From Comamonas avium (GTDB lineage Bacteria > Pseudomonadota > Gammaproteobacteria > Burkholderiales > Burkholderiaceae_C), in NCBI RefSeq assembly GCF_014836675.1, contig NZ_JACSQK010000003.1, forward strand, positions 430,763-494,762: DNA of 64,000 nucleotides, in the 5' to 3' direction. The position numbers and the translations under genes were made by a program. The notes below the pieces were generated by a model. That model saw nothing but the letters and a program-made list of their open reading frames with translations. It was not told the origin of the DNA and made no database searches. Below are positions 44,801 through 54,763 of the stretch, piece by piece (within the stretch, counting starts at the first letter, position 1; the number at the start of each line of letters is the position of its first letter).

Positions 44801-46915
44801 ATGAACGCATCGAATCTTCTTGTTGAACTGTTTGTTGAAGAGTTGCCACCCAAAGCGTTGCAAAAGCTGGGAGATGCTTTTGCAGGCGTGCTGTTTGAGC
44901 AGCTCAAGGCGCAAGGCCTGCTGGCCTCCAGTGAATCGCGACTGACGGCTTACGCTTCGCCCCGCCGTTTGGCGGCGCACATTACTGAAGTGCTGTCTCA
45001 GGCCGAAGACAAGGCTGTGTCGCAAAAACTGATGCCGGTTGCCGTGGCGCTGGATGCCGATGGCAAGCCCACGCCCGCACTGCTCAAGAAGCTGGCTGCG
45101 CTCGGGGCCGATGCCACTGCCGTGGCCAGTCTGCAGCGCCAGGGAGAGGGCAAGGCTGAAACCCTGTTCTTTGCCTCCACCGCCAAAGGTGTGTCGCTGG
45201 CAGATGGCGTACAAAAAGCGCTGGACGAGGCACTCACCAAGCTGCCCATCCCCAAGGTCATGCGCTACCAGTTGCAAGATGGCTGGACCAGTGTGAACTT
45301 CGTGCGTCCTGCGCATGGGCTGGTGGTGATGCACGGCACGCAAGTGCTGATCAGCGTGAAGGCTTTGGGTCTGACAGCAGGCTCCGCCACGCACGGTCAC
45401 CGCTTTGAAGCCAAAGTGAACCCCGTGGTCATCCGCAACGCTGACAGCTACGCCGAGCAATTGCGTGAAGAGGGCGCAGTGATTGCCAGCTTTACCGAGC
45501 GTCGCGCAGACATTACTCGCCAGTTGCAGGCGGCGGCTGCACGTGTGGGTGGCGGTGTGCGCCCCATTGAAGACGCGGCACTGCTGGATGAAGTCACTGC
45601 GTTGGTCGAGCGGCCCAATGTGCTGGTCTGCGAGTTCGAAAAAGAGTTCTTGAACGTGCCGCAGGAATGCCTGATTCTGACCATGAAGGCCAATCAGAAG
45701 TACTTCCCCTTGCTGGATACGCAAGGCAAGTTGACGCACCAGTTTTTGATTGTCAGCAACATCACGCCGCAAGACGCGTCGGCTGTCATCGAAGGCAATG
45801 AACGCGTCGTGCGCCCCCGTCTGGCTGATGCCAAGTTCTTCTTCGACCAAGATCGCAAGAAAACACTGGCTTCGCGTGTTGAAGGCCTGGGTAAGGTGGT
45901 CTACCACAACAAGCTGGGCACCCAAGGCGAACGCGTAGAACGTGTGCGCGCCATTGCCAAAGCCATCGCCCAGCAAATGGGTGACGCGCAATTGGTGCAG
46001 CAAGCCGACCAGGCTGCCATGCTGGCCAAGACCGATTTGGTGACCGATATGGTGGGCGAGTTCCCAGAGCTGCAAGGCACCATGGGCCGTTACTACGCAT
46101 TGAACGACGGCCTGGATGTGGCGGTGGCCGACGCCATTGAAGACCATTACAAACCCCGTTTTGCGGGCGATGACCTGCCGCGTGGCAATGCTGGCGTGGT
46201 GGTGGCGCTGGCTGACAAGATGGAAACGCTGGTGGGTATGTTCGGTATCGGCAATCTGCCCACCGGTGACCGTGACCCCTTCGCCCTGCGCCGTCATGCG
46301 CTGGGTGTGATTCGCATGCTGGTCGAAAAAGACCTGCCCTTGGATCTGCAAACGCTGCTCGTCAGCGCTGTGCCAGCTTTTGGCGACAAGATCACCGACG
46401 CAACGGCGCAACTGGTGGAGTTCTTTTACGACCGCCTGTCGGTCAATCTGCGTGAACAAGGCTTTAGTGCTCAAGAAGTTGAAGCTGTGCTGGCTTTGCG
46501 CCCACAGCGCCTGGCCGATGTGCAAAAACGCCTGGAAGCCGTGCGTGCCTTTGCCGCATTGCCTGAAGCGCAAGCACTGGCTGCTGCCAACAAGCGCGTG
46601 GGCAATATCCTGAAGAAAGCCGAAACAGAAGTGCAACCTCAGGTGAACGAGGCGTTGCTGGCAGAGCAGGCTGAAAAAGACCTGTTTGCAGCATTGCAAT
46701 CCGTTGCACCCAAGGCGCAGCAGCAGTTTGAAGCAGGTGACTACACCGCAAGTTTGCAAACCTTGGCAGCATTGCGTGCTCCGGTGGATGCGTTTTTTGA
46801 GCACGTCATGGTGAATGCTGAAGATGCTGCCTTGAAGGCCAACCGTTTGGGCTTGTTGGCAGCATTGCATGTGGCCATGAACCGCGTGGCTGATCTGGCA
46901 AAACTGGCTGTATAA
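44801..46915 (+). CDS. glyS: Glycyl-tRNA synthetase beta subunit
   Basis: Non-catalytic subunit that binds tRNA; 704 residues, a typical length. The N-terminus LLVELFVEELPPKALQKLG, FEKEFLNVPQECLILTMKANQKYF (in part), an HD-like region around DLVTDMVGEFPELQGTMGRYYA and DPFALRRHALGVIRML identify it. Stop at 46915, followed 65 bp later by the polysaccharide locus. Confidence 0.96.
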   Translation: MNASNLLVELFVEELPPKALQKLGDAFAGVLFEQLKAQGLLASSESRLTAYASPRRLAAHITEVLSQAEDKAVSQKLMPVAVALDADGKPTPALLKKLAALGADATAVASLQRQGEGKAETLFFASTAKGVSLADGVQKALDEALTKLPIPKVMRYQLQDGWTSVNFVRPAHGLVVMHGTQVLISVKALGLTAGSATHGHRFEAKVNPVVIRNADSYAEQLREEGAVIASFTERRADITRQLQAAAARVGGGVRPIEDAALLDEVTALVERPNVLVCEFEKEFLNVPQECLILTMKANQKYFPLLDTQGKLTHQFLIVSNITPQDASAVIEGNERVVRPRLADAKFFFDQDRKKTLASRVEGLGKVVYHNKLGTQGERVERVRAIAKAIAQQMGDAQLVQQADQAAMLAKTDLVTDMVGEFPELQGTMGRYYALNDGLDVAVADAIEDHYKPRFAGDDLPRGNAGVVVALADKMETLVGMFGIGNLPTGDRDPFALRRHALGVIRMLVEKDLPLDLQTLLVSAVPAFGDKITDATAQLVEFFYDRLSVNLREQGFSAQEVEAVLALRPQRLADVQKRLEAVRAFAALPEAQALAAANKRVGNILKKAETEVQPQVNEALLAEQAEKDLFAALQSVAPKAQQQFEAGDYTASLQTLAALRAPVDAFFEHVMVNAEDAALKANRLGLLAALHVAMNRVADLAKLAV

Positions 46916-46980
46916 AAGTGCTGACCTCATGCCGTACCTCAGCGTGGGGTAGGTAAACACCTTAAGAAGAAGTTAAAACG

Positions 46981-48276
46981 ATGAACTTTTCAGATGCCAG
47001 CATTGCCATTATTGGTCTTGGCTACGTAGGTCTGCCTTTGGCAGTCGAATTCGGTACCAAGCGAAAGACTTTAGGGTTTGACATCAACGCACGGCGCATC
47101 GATGAACTGCGCGGCGGGCAAGACCATACCTTGGAATGCAGCCCTGAACAGCTGCGTAATGCGCTTCACCTTCACTACAGCCACGAGATTGAAGATCTGC
47201 GTGCCTGCAAGGTGTTTATCGTGACAGTGCCAACGCCCGTTGATCAGGCAAATCGTCCAGATATGACGCCGTTGATCAAAGCCAGTCAGACCGTGGGTGC
47301 TGTACTGAAAGCTGGCGATGTGGTGATTTATGAATCCACGGTATATCCGGGCGCAACCGAAGAGGTTTGTGTGCCGGAGCTTGAACGCATGAGTGGCCTG
47401 AAATTCAATCAGGACTTTTTTTGTGGCTACAGCCCTGAGCGCATCAACCCAGGTGACAAGGTCAACACACTGACCACGATTAAAAAAATTACCAGTGGTA
47501 GCACCCCAGAAGTGGCCGCGGCAGTCGACGGCCTGTACCGTGAAATCATCACGGCAGGTACGCACTTGGCTAGCAGCATCAAGGTGGCAGAAGCTGCCAA
47601 GGTCATTGAGAACACGCAGCGTGATTTGAATATTGCGCTGGTCAACGAGCTTTCAGTGATTTTTGCCCGTTTGGGAATTGATACTTTAGACGTGCTGGAG
47701 GCTGCCGGCAGTAAGTGGAACTTCTTGCCTTTCCGACCTGGAATGGTGGGCGGTCACTGCATTGGCGTGGACCCCTACTACCTGACGCACAAAGCTGAGC
47801 AGGTGGGATATCACCCTCAAGTGATTTTGGCGGGGCGCAGAATTAACGACAACATGGCGCGTTATGTCGCACGCAATACCGTCAAGATGATGCTGCAAAA
47901 CGGCATGGATGTGCCACGCTGCCGTATTGGTGTGATGGGCATTACTTTCAAAGAAAACTGCCCTGACATCCGCAATAGCAAGGTTGTGGACATGGTGCAT
48001 GAATTCGAAGCTTGGGGCGCGCAGGTTGTCGTTGCTGACGCATGGGCTGATAGCGAGGAGGTGCGCCACGAATATGGCATTACCTTGGGGCAAATTGATG
48101 AAGCACATCCAGTGGACGCTCTGGTGGTAGCCGTGGGGCACAACCAATATCGCAGCTTGTCTGGGGCGCAACTCAAGGCTTTGACTCGAGGCAATCAGCC
48201 AGTTCTGGTCGATGTGAAGTCTTTATACGACCGCCATGCGCTGGCTGACCAAGGTTTTTCCATCTTCCGCTTGTAA
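46981..48276 (+). CDS. wbpA: UDP-N-acetylglucosamine 6-dehydrogenase (WbpA type)
   Basis: Oxidises UDP-GlcNAc to the uronic acid, using NAD. The 431 residues open with IAIIGLGYVGLPLAVEFG, the nucleotide fold, and carry the catalytic Cys of GGHCIGVDPYYL at about C260, plus YESTVYPGATEE. Length and motifs equally fit TviB/WbpO (GalNAc or epimer specificity), but the presence of WbpB, D and E next to it supports WbpA. It heads the polysaccharide locus with AAGAAG upstream. Confidence 0.88.
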   Translation: MNFSDASIAIIGLGYVGLPLAVEFGTKRKTLGFDINARRIDELRGGQDHTLECSPEQLRNALHLHYSHEIEDLRACKVFIVTVPTPVDQANRPDMTPLIKASQTVGAVLKAGDVVIYESTVYPGATEEVCVPELERMSGLKFNQDFFCGYSPERINPGDKVNTLTTIKKITSGSTPEVAAAVDGLYREIITAGTHLASSIKVAEAAKVIENTQRDLNIALVNELSVIFARLGIDTLDVLEAAGSKWNFLPFRPGMVGGHCIGVDPYYLTHKAEQVGYHPQVILAGRRINDNMARYVARNTVKMMLQNGMDVPRCRIGVMGITFKENCPDIRNSKVVDMVHEFEAWGAQVVVADAWADSEEVRHEYGITLGQIDEAHPVDALVVAVGHNQYRSLSGAQLKALTRGNQPVLVDVKSLYDRHALADQGFSIFRL

Positions 48277-48287
48277 TTGAGACTTTA

Positions 48288-49340
48288 ATGCTGACCCCTG
48301 TTCAAGACCGAAAAGTTCGCTTTGCACTCGTTGGTGCCGGCCGTATTTCAGCCAACCACTTTGGTGCTATGGACCAGCACAAGGATCGGTGCGAGGTGGT
48401 GGATGTCTGTGACATTGACTCTACAGCGCTGGCACAAGCTGTCGAGAAAACCGGAGCCCAAGGCCATGCATCTTTGCAAGCGCTGTTAGCCAAGACAACG
48501 GCTGATGCCGTGATACTGACCACACCCAGTGGCCTTCATCCCAGGCAAGCGATTGAAGTTGCGCAGTCGGGGCGACATGTAGTCAGCGAAAAGCCGATGG
48601 CCACACAATGGCATGAAGCTTTGGGCATGGTACGAGCATGCGACGACGCAGGGGTCAAGCTCTTTGTTGTGAAACAAAACCGCCGCAATGCAACTTTGCA
48701 GCTGTTAAAGCAAGCAGTAGAGCAGGGCCGTTTTGGTCGCATATATAGCGTTGCCCTGAATGTGTTCTGGACGCGTCCCCAAGAGTATTACGACGCTGCC
48801 AAGTGGCGTGGTACGTGGGAATGGGACGGCGGGGCCTTTATGAACCAGGCCAGCCACTATATTGACTTGCTCAACTGGCTGATTGGCCCAGTCGAAAGCG
48901 TAATGAGCTATACCGGAACGTTGGCACGCAATATTCAGGCTGAAGACACAGGCGTTTCTGCCATACGCTGGCGCAATGGTGCCATGGGTACCTTAAATGT
49001 CACCATGCTCACGTATCCCAAAAATCTGGAAGGCAGCATCACCATCTTGGGTGAAAAGGGTACGGTCCGTGTAGGGGGCGTAGCTGTCAATGAAATTCAG
49101 CAATGGCAGTTTGCAGATCAACGACCGGAAGATGAAGAGATCAAGCAGGCCAGCTACGCCACAACCAGCGTTTATGGTTTTGGCCACCCGCTGTATTACG
49201 ACAACGTCATCAAAACCCTGCAAGGCCAAGCAGAGGCGGAAACTGATGGTCGTGAAGGACTCAAGAGCCTGGAGCTACTGACCGCCATGTACCGCTCAGC
49301 ACGTGATGGCGTTCGCGTTGCATTGCCACTGGAGCGCTGA
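48288..49340 (+). CDS. wbpB: UDP-GlcNAcA 3-dehydrogenase (WbpB type, Gfo/Idh family)
   Basis: Oxidises UDP-GlcNAc uronic acid at C3, providing the ketone for WbpE. The 350 residues have the Rossmann motif ALVGAGRISANHFGAM near the start, SEKPMATQ with the conserved Lys of the Gfo/Idh family, and GAFMNQASHYIDLLNW. It is 11 nt after wbpA. Oxidoreductases of this group recycle NAD via 2-ketoglutarate. Confidence 0.88.
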   Translation: MLTPVQDRKVRFALVGAGRISANHFGAMDQHKDRCEVVDVCDIDSTALAQAVEKTGAQGHASLQALLAKTTADAVILTTPSGLHPRQAIEVAQSGRHVVSEKPMATQWHEALGMVRACDDAGVKLFVVKQNRRNATLQLLKQAVEQGRFGRIYSVALNVFWTRPQEYYDAAKWRGTWEWDGGAFMNQASHYIDLLNWLIGPVESVMSYTGTLARNIQAEDTGVSAIRWRNGAMGTLNVTMLTYPKNLEGSITILGEKGTVRVGGVAVNEIQQWQFADQRPEDEEIKQASYATTSVYGFGHPLYYDNVIKTLQGQAEAETDGREGLKSLELLTAMYRSARDGVRVALPLER

Positions 49341-49343
49341 TTC

Positions 49344-49925
49344 ATGAATTACTCAGTGCATTCCAGCGCCATCGTCGACGAGGGCGCGCAGATTGGAGAA
49401 GGTAGCCGTATCTGGCACTTTGTTCATGTCTGTGCGCAGGCAAAAATTGGCCGCGGTGTTTCGCTGGGGCAAAACGTCTTTGTTGGTAACAAAGTCGTGA
49501 TTGGCGATCATTGCAAAGTACAGAACAACGTGAGCGTTTATGACAACGTAACACTGGAAGACGGCGTGTTCTGCGGCCCCAGCATGGTCTTCACCAACGT
49601 TTATAACCCCCGCTCTTTGATTGAGCGAAAAAATGAATATCGCGATACTTTGGTCAAGAAAGGTGCCACTTTGGGCGCCAACTGCACCATTGTCTGCGGT
49701 GTCACGGTGGGTGCCTATGCATTTGTAGGCGCCGGCGCGGTGGTGAATAAAGATGTGCCAGATTACGCACTGATGGTGGGTGTACCCGCAAAGCAAATTG
49801 GCTGGATGAGCGAATTTGGCGAACAACTAAATCTGCCGCTTAAAGGAGAAGGGCAAGTAGTCTGCGCGCACTCCGGAAAACTTTATGTATTAAGTGGCAC
49901 TACCGTCATACAACAACCAGCCTGA
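49344..49925 (+). CDS. wbpD: UDP-2-acetamido-3-amino uronic acid N-acetyltransferase (WbpD type)
   Basis: A 193-residue left-handed beta-helix acetyltransferase; hexapeptide turns are visible ([47 protein letters not shown]). WbpD acetylates the 3-amino group made by WbpE using acetyl-CoA. It lies 3 nt after wbpB, giving tight coupling. It precedes wbpE here, so the order is A-B-D-E. Confidence 0.9.
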   Translation: MNYSVHSSAIVDEGAQIGEGSRIWHFVHVCAQAKIGRGVSLGQNVFVGNKVVIGDHCKVQNNVSVYDNVTLEDGVFCGPSMVFTNVYNPRSLIERKNEYRDTLVKKGATLGANCTIVCGVTVGAYAFVGAGAVVNKDVPDYALMVGVPAKQIGWMSEFGEQLNLPLKGEGQVVCAHSGKLYVLSGTTVIQQPA

Positions 49926-49932
49926 GTAAGCC

Positions 49933-51036
49933 ATGCAATTTATTGATCTTAAAACGCAGTATCAGAATTTAAAAAAAGAAATTGATGCTGGTATTCAGCG
50001 TGTATTGGATCATGGCCAATACATTTTGGGACCAGAAGTTGCTGAACTAGAAGAAAAATTAGCAGCTTATACCGGTACAAAATATTGCATTTCAGTGGCT
50101 AACGGCACAGATGCTTTGCAAATCGCCCAAATGGCATTGGGTATTGGACCCGGTGATGAAGTCATTACTCCTGGTTTTACCTACATCGCAACGGCTGAAA
50201 CCGTAGCTCTGTTGGGTGCCAAGCCTGTATACGTAGATATTGATCCACGTACCTGCAATCTTGACCCACAGTTGTTAGAAGCAGCCATCACCCCGCGGAC
50301 CAAAGCGATCATCCCCGTGAGCCTTTATGGGCAATGTGCCGATTACGACGCCATCAATGTGATTGCCGCGAAACACGGCTTGACTGTCATTGAAGATGCT
50401 GCCCAAAGTTTTGGGGCAACATACAAGGGGCGAAAAAGCTGCAATCTCACCACTATTGCCTGTACCAGTTTCTTTCCAAGCAAACCCTTGGGCTGCTACG
50501 GCGATGGTGGGGCTATTTTTACCAATGATGATGAACTGGCGAAAGTGATGCGCCAGATTGCTCGCCATGGGCAAGATCGCCGCTACCACCATGTTCGCGT
50601 AGGTGTGAACAGCCGTTTGGACACGCTCCAGGCTGCAATTTTGCTGCCGAAACTGGCTGTACTGGACCAAGAAGTTGCCCAGCGCCAGCAAGTCGCCCAG
50701 CAATACGCTGATGCATTGCGAAAGTTCGTACAAGAAGGTGACGAAGCGTTTGGCATTCAGCTTCCACATGTTGAGTCCTGCAACACCAGCGCATGGGCCC
50801 AATACACGCTGCAGGTGCCCAACCGCCAGCAAGTGCAAGACAAGCTTAAGGCGCAAGGCATTCCTACAGCAGTGCATTACCCAATACCGTTGAATCTGCA
50901 GCCTGCTGTGGCGGATGTGGGTGCATATTTACCTGTGGGTGATGCAGTTGCGCAGAAGGTGGTCAGTTTGCCCATGCACCCTTATTTGGGCGAAGAAAGC
51001 ATTACCCAAATTGCAACATTAGTTGCCCAGCAGTAA
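49933..51036 (+). CDS. wbpE: UDP-2-acetamido-3-keto uronic acid aminotransferase (WbpE type)
   Basis: PLP aminotransferase of the DegT/DnrJ/EryC1 family that aminates C3. The 367 residues show NGTDALQIAQMALG, the PLP Asp in IEDAAQSFGATYKGR (about D155), and the Schiff-base Lys in FFPSKPLGCYGDGG (about K184). It lies 7 nt after wbpD. With WbpA/B/D it completes UDP-2,3-diacetamido-glucuronic acid synthesis; the WbpI epimerase that would give the manno form is not in the window. Confidence 0.92.
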   Translation: MQFIDLKTQYQNLKKEIDAGIQRVLDHGQYILGPEVAELEEKLAAYTGTKYCISVANGTDALQIAQMALGIGPGDEVITPGFTYIATAETVALLGAKPVYVDIDPRTCNLDPQLLEAAITPRTKAIIPVSLYGQCADYDAINVIAAKHGLTVIEDAAQSFGATYKGRKSCNLTTIACTSFFPSKPLGCYGDGGAIFTNDDELAKVMRQIARHGQDRRYHHVRVGVNSRLDTLQAAILLPKLAVLDQEVAQRQQVAQQYADALRKFVQEGDEAFGIQLPHVESCNTSAWAQYTLQVPNRQQVQDKLKAQGIPTAVHYPIPLNLQPAVADVGAYLPVGDAVAQKVVSLPMHPYLGEESITQIATLVAQQ

Positions 51037-51060
51037 CGAGCGACATAAATCGGCTGGTTA

Positions 51061-52911
51061 ATGAGTACCATTAATTACCGCCCCGACATCCAAGGTCTGC
51101 GTGCGATTGCGGTGTCGGTTGTGATGTTGTTTCATTTCAACCCTGCCTGGATGCCTGGTGGGTTTGTCGGGGTCGATATATTCCTGGTTATCTCTGGCTT
51201 TTTGATTGTCAGCATATTACTGCACAAAAAAAATCAATCAGATTACCGGATCTTTAATACGTTGCAGTACTTCTACGTCAGTCGCTTGAAACGTATTGCA
51301 CCTGCGTATTTTGCAATGCTGACGGTAGTCTCTTTGCTCGCCGCAGTCCTGTTTTTGCCGCAAGATCTTGCCATTTATAAAAAAGGCCTGAATCAAGCAG
51401 CATGGTTCAACAGTAACAACTACTTTGCTGGCTTTGGTGATTATTTCGCTCCTGCTAGTCATGAACAACCCCTGCTGCACACTTGGTCGCTGGCAGTAGA
51501 AATCCAGTTCTACCTGCTGGCCCCACTGCTGGTTTTGCTACTGCCCGTCAAGGCGCTTAAATGGTTGTTTGCAACGTTGCTGCTCGGCTTCACCTGCTTA
51601 GCGGAATATCGTCTGCGTGTACTGGGTATCGAGCAGGCAACTTACTACAGCTTATATGCGCGTCTGCCGGAATTCTTTGCTGGAGCGCTCGTAGCACTCC
51701 ATTTGTATGCTGAAAAATCATCAAAGGAAAACAAACCTTGGCTCAACAAATTAGGAATGGTCTTGATCATCGCGGCTGCCACTTTGCAGCCTCAACTTGG
51801 ACCTTTCCCCGGTTTGCTGGCCTTGTTGCCTGTGGCTGGAGCCGCACTCGTTCTGCTGCACCCTGCTCAGGGGGGGCTAGGACGAGTACTGGCAAGCAAG
51901 CCTCTGGTCTTGCTGGGTGAACTGTCGTATTCACTCTATCTGTGGCATTGGCCGGTATTGGCCTTGCTGCGCTACTACACAGGCACGCAAGTACTGGATG
52001 TACCGTTTAGTCTGCTGTTTATTGCCTTGACCTGGCTCTTGGCATGCTTGTCGTTTTATTGGGTAGAAATACCACTACGTTCGAGCAACCTCCCCCGTCT
52101 GAGAAAAATGCTGGGTTACGGTTTACTGGCTGGTTCGGTCTTGGGGGTGGGGGTCGGCATGACCAAAATCAATCAAGCGCTATCACCTCCACCGCTGCCC
52201 ATCGAATATCAGCGCTACGCTGATCCCACAAAAATTTGCCATGGACAGATTGTTGACGATTGCCTCAAAGGTGATCTGAACAGCGACAAGGAAGTGCTGG
52301 TTCTGGGCGATTCTCATGCAGCCATGCTCAATCTCTTTTTTGACCAGTTGGGAAAGGATTTGGGGTTCAAGGCGCGCATCATCACTGCCAGCAGTTGCGT
52401 GACCATTCCAGGGTTTGATTATCAGCGTATTGCCGAGTGGGCACATCGACCCTGTTTGGAACAAATTGAGGAGGCCAAGAAATATTTGCCACACACAAAG
52501 GTGCTATTTCTGGCTGCAAGCTGGAACTGGCAATTGGCATCTGAGGACTTTAAAAAGGCTTTGAATGTTTTTTTGTCAGAGCAAAGTCAGGCGGGTAAGG
52601 AAATTTATCTTCTTGAACAAGAGCCTTTATTAAGAAAGAACCCGCTGCGGGCCATACGATTCAGAGCACTGGGTCTTGATTCAATAATTGATATTGACCC
52701 CGCTTATGCGCAAACCAACTTAATTCTGCGGCAGTACGCAGAACTCTATTCGAGTACAGTCAGTTTAAATTTCGAATCTTCTGGCTTGTTTACCCAAGCG
52801 CCTTTTGCTGATGGCGTACCGATCTACCTAGATGAGCACCACTTGAATGAAGAGGGTGCCAAGCGTTATGCCGCAACAGCACGCAGTGTATTCAAAAGCA
52901 TCATGAATTAA
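51061..52911 (+). CDS. OafA/YrhL acyltransferase with SGNH domain
   Basis: Inner-membrane O-acyltransferase of 616 residues. The N-terminal acyltransferase-3 domain has about ten membrane segments; YRPDIQGLRAIAVSVVMLFHF holds the start of motif 1, and HTWSLAVEIQFYLLAP is conserved. The C-terminal periplasmic SGNH domain has GDSHAAM near residues 416-422 and DEHHLNEEGA near 591. These proteins O-acetylate glycans during export. It probably modifies the polymer of this locus. Starts 24 nt after wbpE. Confidence 0.9.
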   Translation: MSTINYRPDIQGLRAIAVSVVMLFHFNPAWMPGGFVGVDIFLVISGFLIVSILLHKKNQSDYRIFNTLQYFYVSRLKRIAPAYFAMLTVVSLLAAVLFLPQDLAIYKKGLNQAAWFNSNNYFAGFGDYFAPASHEQPLLHTWSLAVEIQFYLLAPLLVLLLPVKALKWLFATLLLGFTCLAEYRLRVLGIEQATYYSLYARLPEFFAGALVALHLYAEKSSKENKPWLNKLGMVLIIAAATLQPQLGPFPGLLALLPVAGAALVLLHPAQGGLGRVLASKPLVLLGELSYSLYLWHWPVLALLRYYTGTQVLDVPFSLLFIALTWLLACLSFYWVEIPLRSSNLPRLRKMLGYGLLAGSVLGVGVGMTKINQALSPPPLPIEYQRYADPTKICHGQIVDDCLKGDLNSDKEVLVLGDSHAAMLNLFFDQLGKDLGFKARIITASSCVTIPGFDYQRIAEWAHRPCLEQIEEAKKYLPHTKVLFLAASWNWQLASEDFKKALNVFLSEQSQAGKEIYLLEQEPLLRKNPLRAIRFRALGLDSIIDIDPAYAQTNLILRQYAELYSSTVSLNFESSGLFTQAPFADGVPIYLDEHHLNEEGAKRYAATARSVFKSIMN

Positions 52912-52916
52912 AGCGC

Positions 52917-54188
52917 ATGCGAAATTTACTTCCTAAAAGCGCTTACGCCCGCAATGTCCTCACTTTGATGACCGGCACAAGCTTGGCGCAGGCGATACCA
53001 ATCGCCATCAGTCCTATTCTTACGCGGCTGTATAGTCCGGAGGAATTTGGCCGCTTTGCACTTTATATGGCGGTCGCGCTGATTGCCAGCGTATTGGTCA
53101 CTGGGCGCTATGAACTGGCCATCCTCTTGCCACGCCAGGATCGCGATGCGCTGCACATTGCTGCCTTGGCCATGGCGCTAAGCATCGCAATCAGCGCTGT
53201 GTTGTTGCTCGTCGTCCTCTTCCTTGCTCAACCGATCGCCGTACTGTTGGGTGATGCCGCGCTGGCGCCCTGGTTGTATTGGGTGCCTGCATCTACCCTG
53301 CTGCTGGGCCTGTACCAAAGCCTCAACTACTGGAGCAACCGCAAAGCCCAGTACAAGCGCCTGGCCATCAGCCGGACGGTGCAAAGCGGCAGCGCCGCGC
53401 TGGCGCAGTTGGGCAGTGGCTACGCAGGCAGTGGTGCCGTAGGCCTGGTGGGGGGGCAAATAACCGGGCAGGTGCTGGCTACTAGCGTGCTAGCACGCCT
53501 GATCTGGCGCGAAGACCACGGCCTCATCCGCACCCTGCGCCCCCTGCGCAGCGTGGCGCTGGCCAAAAAATACATCAACTTTCCCAAATATTTGATCGTC
53601 GCCCACGGCTTCAACACCGCTTCAGGTCAGATGCCTGTGCTGCTCCTCAGCGCCCTGTTCAATACCACGGCGGCGGGCTTTTTCACCCTCACCCAGCGGG
53701 TTATGGCTGCGCCCATGGCTTTGGTTGCTGGAGCTCTGGGCGATGTGTTTCGGCAAGAAGCTAGCCAAGCCTATATGCGCCAAGGCCAATGCAAGGCTAT
53801 CTATCAGAAGACATTCAAGCGTCTACTGTTGATCTCGATAGTGCCCTTCACCATCTTTTTCTTTGTCGCTCCTGCGTTATTTGCCTGGATGTTTGGCGAA
53901 CAGTGGCGCGTGGCCGGTGAATATGCGCAAATCCTGACGCCCATGGCATTTTTGCAGTTCATTACCAGCCCTTTGAGTTCAATGTTCATGCTGGCCGAAA
54001 AACAAAAGATTGATCTTTTATGGCAAATATGCCTGTTGGTTCTTGTTGTAGCTTCATTCTTTAGTGGTGAATTTTTTTCAAATGAAAAAATCGCTCTCAC
54101 CATTTTCTCTGGTTCTTATTGTTTGATGTATGGCATCAATGGGATTGTTTCTTATTTGCTTGCCATTGGGAGATGGATGGCGAAATGA
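52917..54188 (+). CDS. wzx: Wzx-type polysaccharide flippase
   Basis: A 423-residue membrane protein of the MOP/MATE-like flippase family, with about 12 hydrophobic segments, opening MRNLLPKSAYARNVLTLMTGTSLAQAIPIAISPI (in part) and containing YSPEEFGRFALY, typical of lipopolysaccharide translocases. It should flip undecaprenyl-linked repeats. Composition is GC-rich up to about 53780, then clearly AT-rich from about 54000 to the end, so the 3' part may have been exchanged. Its stop overlaps the next gene (ATGA). Confidence 0.85.
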   Translation: MRNLLPKSAYARNVLTLMTGTSLAQAIPIAISPILTRLYSPEEFGRFALYMAVALIASVLVTGRYELAILLPRQDRDALHIAALAMALSIAISAVLLLVVLFLAQPIAVLLGDAALAPWLYWVPASTLLLGLYQSLNYWSNRKAQYKRLAISRTVQSGSAALAQLGSGYAGSGAVGLVGGQITGQVLATSVLARLIWREDHGLIRTLRPLRSVALAKKYINFPKYLIVAHGFNTASGQMPVLLLSALFNTTAAGFFTLTQRVMAAPMALVAGALGDVFRQEASQAYMRQGQCKAIYQKTFKRLLLISIVPFTIFFFVAPALFAWMFGEQWRVAGEYAQILTPMAFLQFITSPLSSMFMLAEKQKIDLLWQICLLVLVVASFFSGEFFSNEKIALTIFSGSYCLMYGINGIVSYLLAIGRWMAK

Positions 54189-54754
54189 TGCTTGCAAAAA
54201 TTAAATCAAAATTGAGTGGATTCGTATTTGCCGCGAGAAACCTCAGTGCCGCGCGAAGACTCGTTAAAATAACGAGTGAAGAGGTTGATGGGTTGCTGTT
54301 TCGCGGGTATTCGTCATCGGACGTAGAAGCGATTACAAAAATTTACCAACAACTCAATGAAGGGGCTGCTTTTTCATGGATGCTGCGCAGTCTTTACAGC
54401 CATATTGGCAGGCGTTGTCTGTTGGTTGTTGAGCAAAGAGATGCTGTTGGTACATCGAAAATTGTTGGAATGAATATGTATTACCTAAATCAGAGAGATA
54501 TTAAAGAGAATACAATTCACGAGGGTTTTATCGGTGTTTTGCCTGAGATGGGGGGGAGAGGTATTGCCACAAAAATGCGACAGACGGCTATTAATAATTT
54601 CAAGTTGGCAGGTTTTTCTGGAATATCCTCGCGAATTTCATTAAATAATACGGCCTCGTTGATGTCGGCAAAAAAAATCGGTTTTCAACCCGTTGAAGAA
54701 TACCAAGAGCCTTCGACAGGTGAAAAGCGGTATTACATGATTTGTAAGTTTTGA
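54185..54754 (+). CDS. GNAT-family acetyltransferase in the polysaccharide locus
   Basis: A 189-residue protein starting at ATG 54185 in an ATGA overlap with wzx (a second ATG is 3 nt further). The C-terminal region has GVLPEMGGRGIATKMRQTAI with the acetyl-CoA loop, and the SLNNTASLMSAKKIGF helix, both typical of GNAT. The N-terminal 30 residues are basic and hydrophobic, perhaps membrane-associated. Composition is AT-rich compared with wzx's 5' part. It may N-acylate an amino sugar; substrate unknown. Confidence 0.78.
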   Translation: MMLAKIKSKLSGFVFAARNLSAARRLVKITSEEVDGLLFRGYSSSDVEAITKIYQQLNEGAAFSWMLRSLYSHIGRRCLLVVEQRDAVGTSKIVGMNMYYLNQRDIKENTIHEGFIGVLPEMGGRGIATKMRQTAINNFKLAGFSGISSRISLNNTASLMSAKKIGFQPVEEYQEPSTGEKRYYMICKF

Positions 54755-54763
54755 GGTGATGTT

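Noticed and set aside
44792-46960. 722-codon open frame antisense to glyS
   Set aside because: It mirrors glyS, whose codon bias keeps the opposite frame open; no domain, ribosome-binding site or sensible protein composition.
46916-46980. JUMPStart/ops element before the polysaccharide locus
   Set aside because: The sequence was inspected for GGCGGTAGC-like motifs and none was found.
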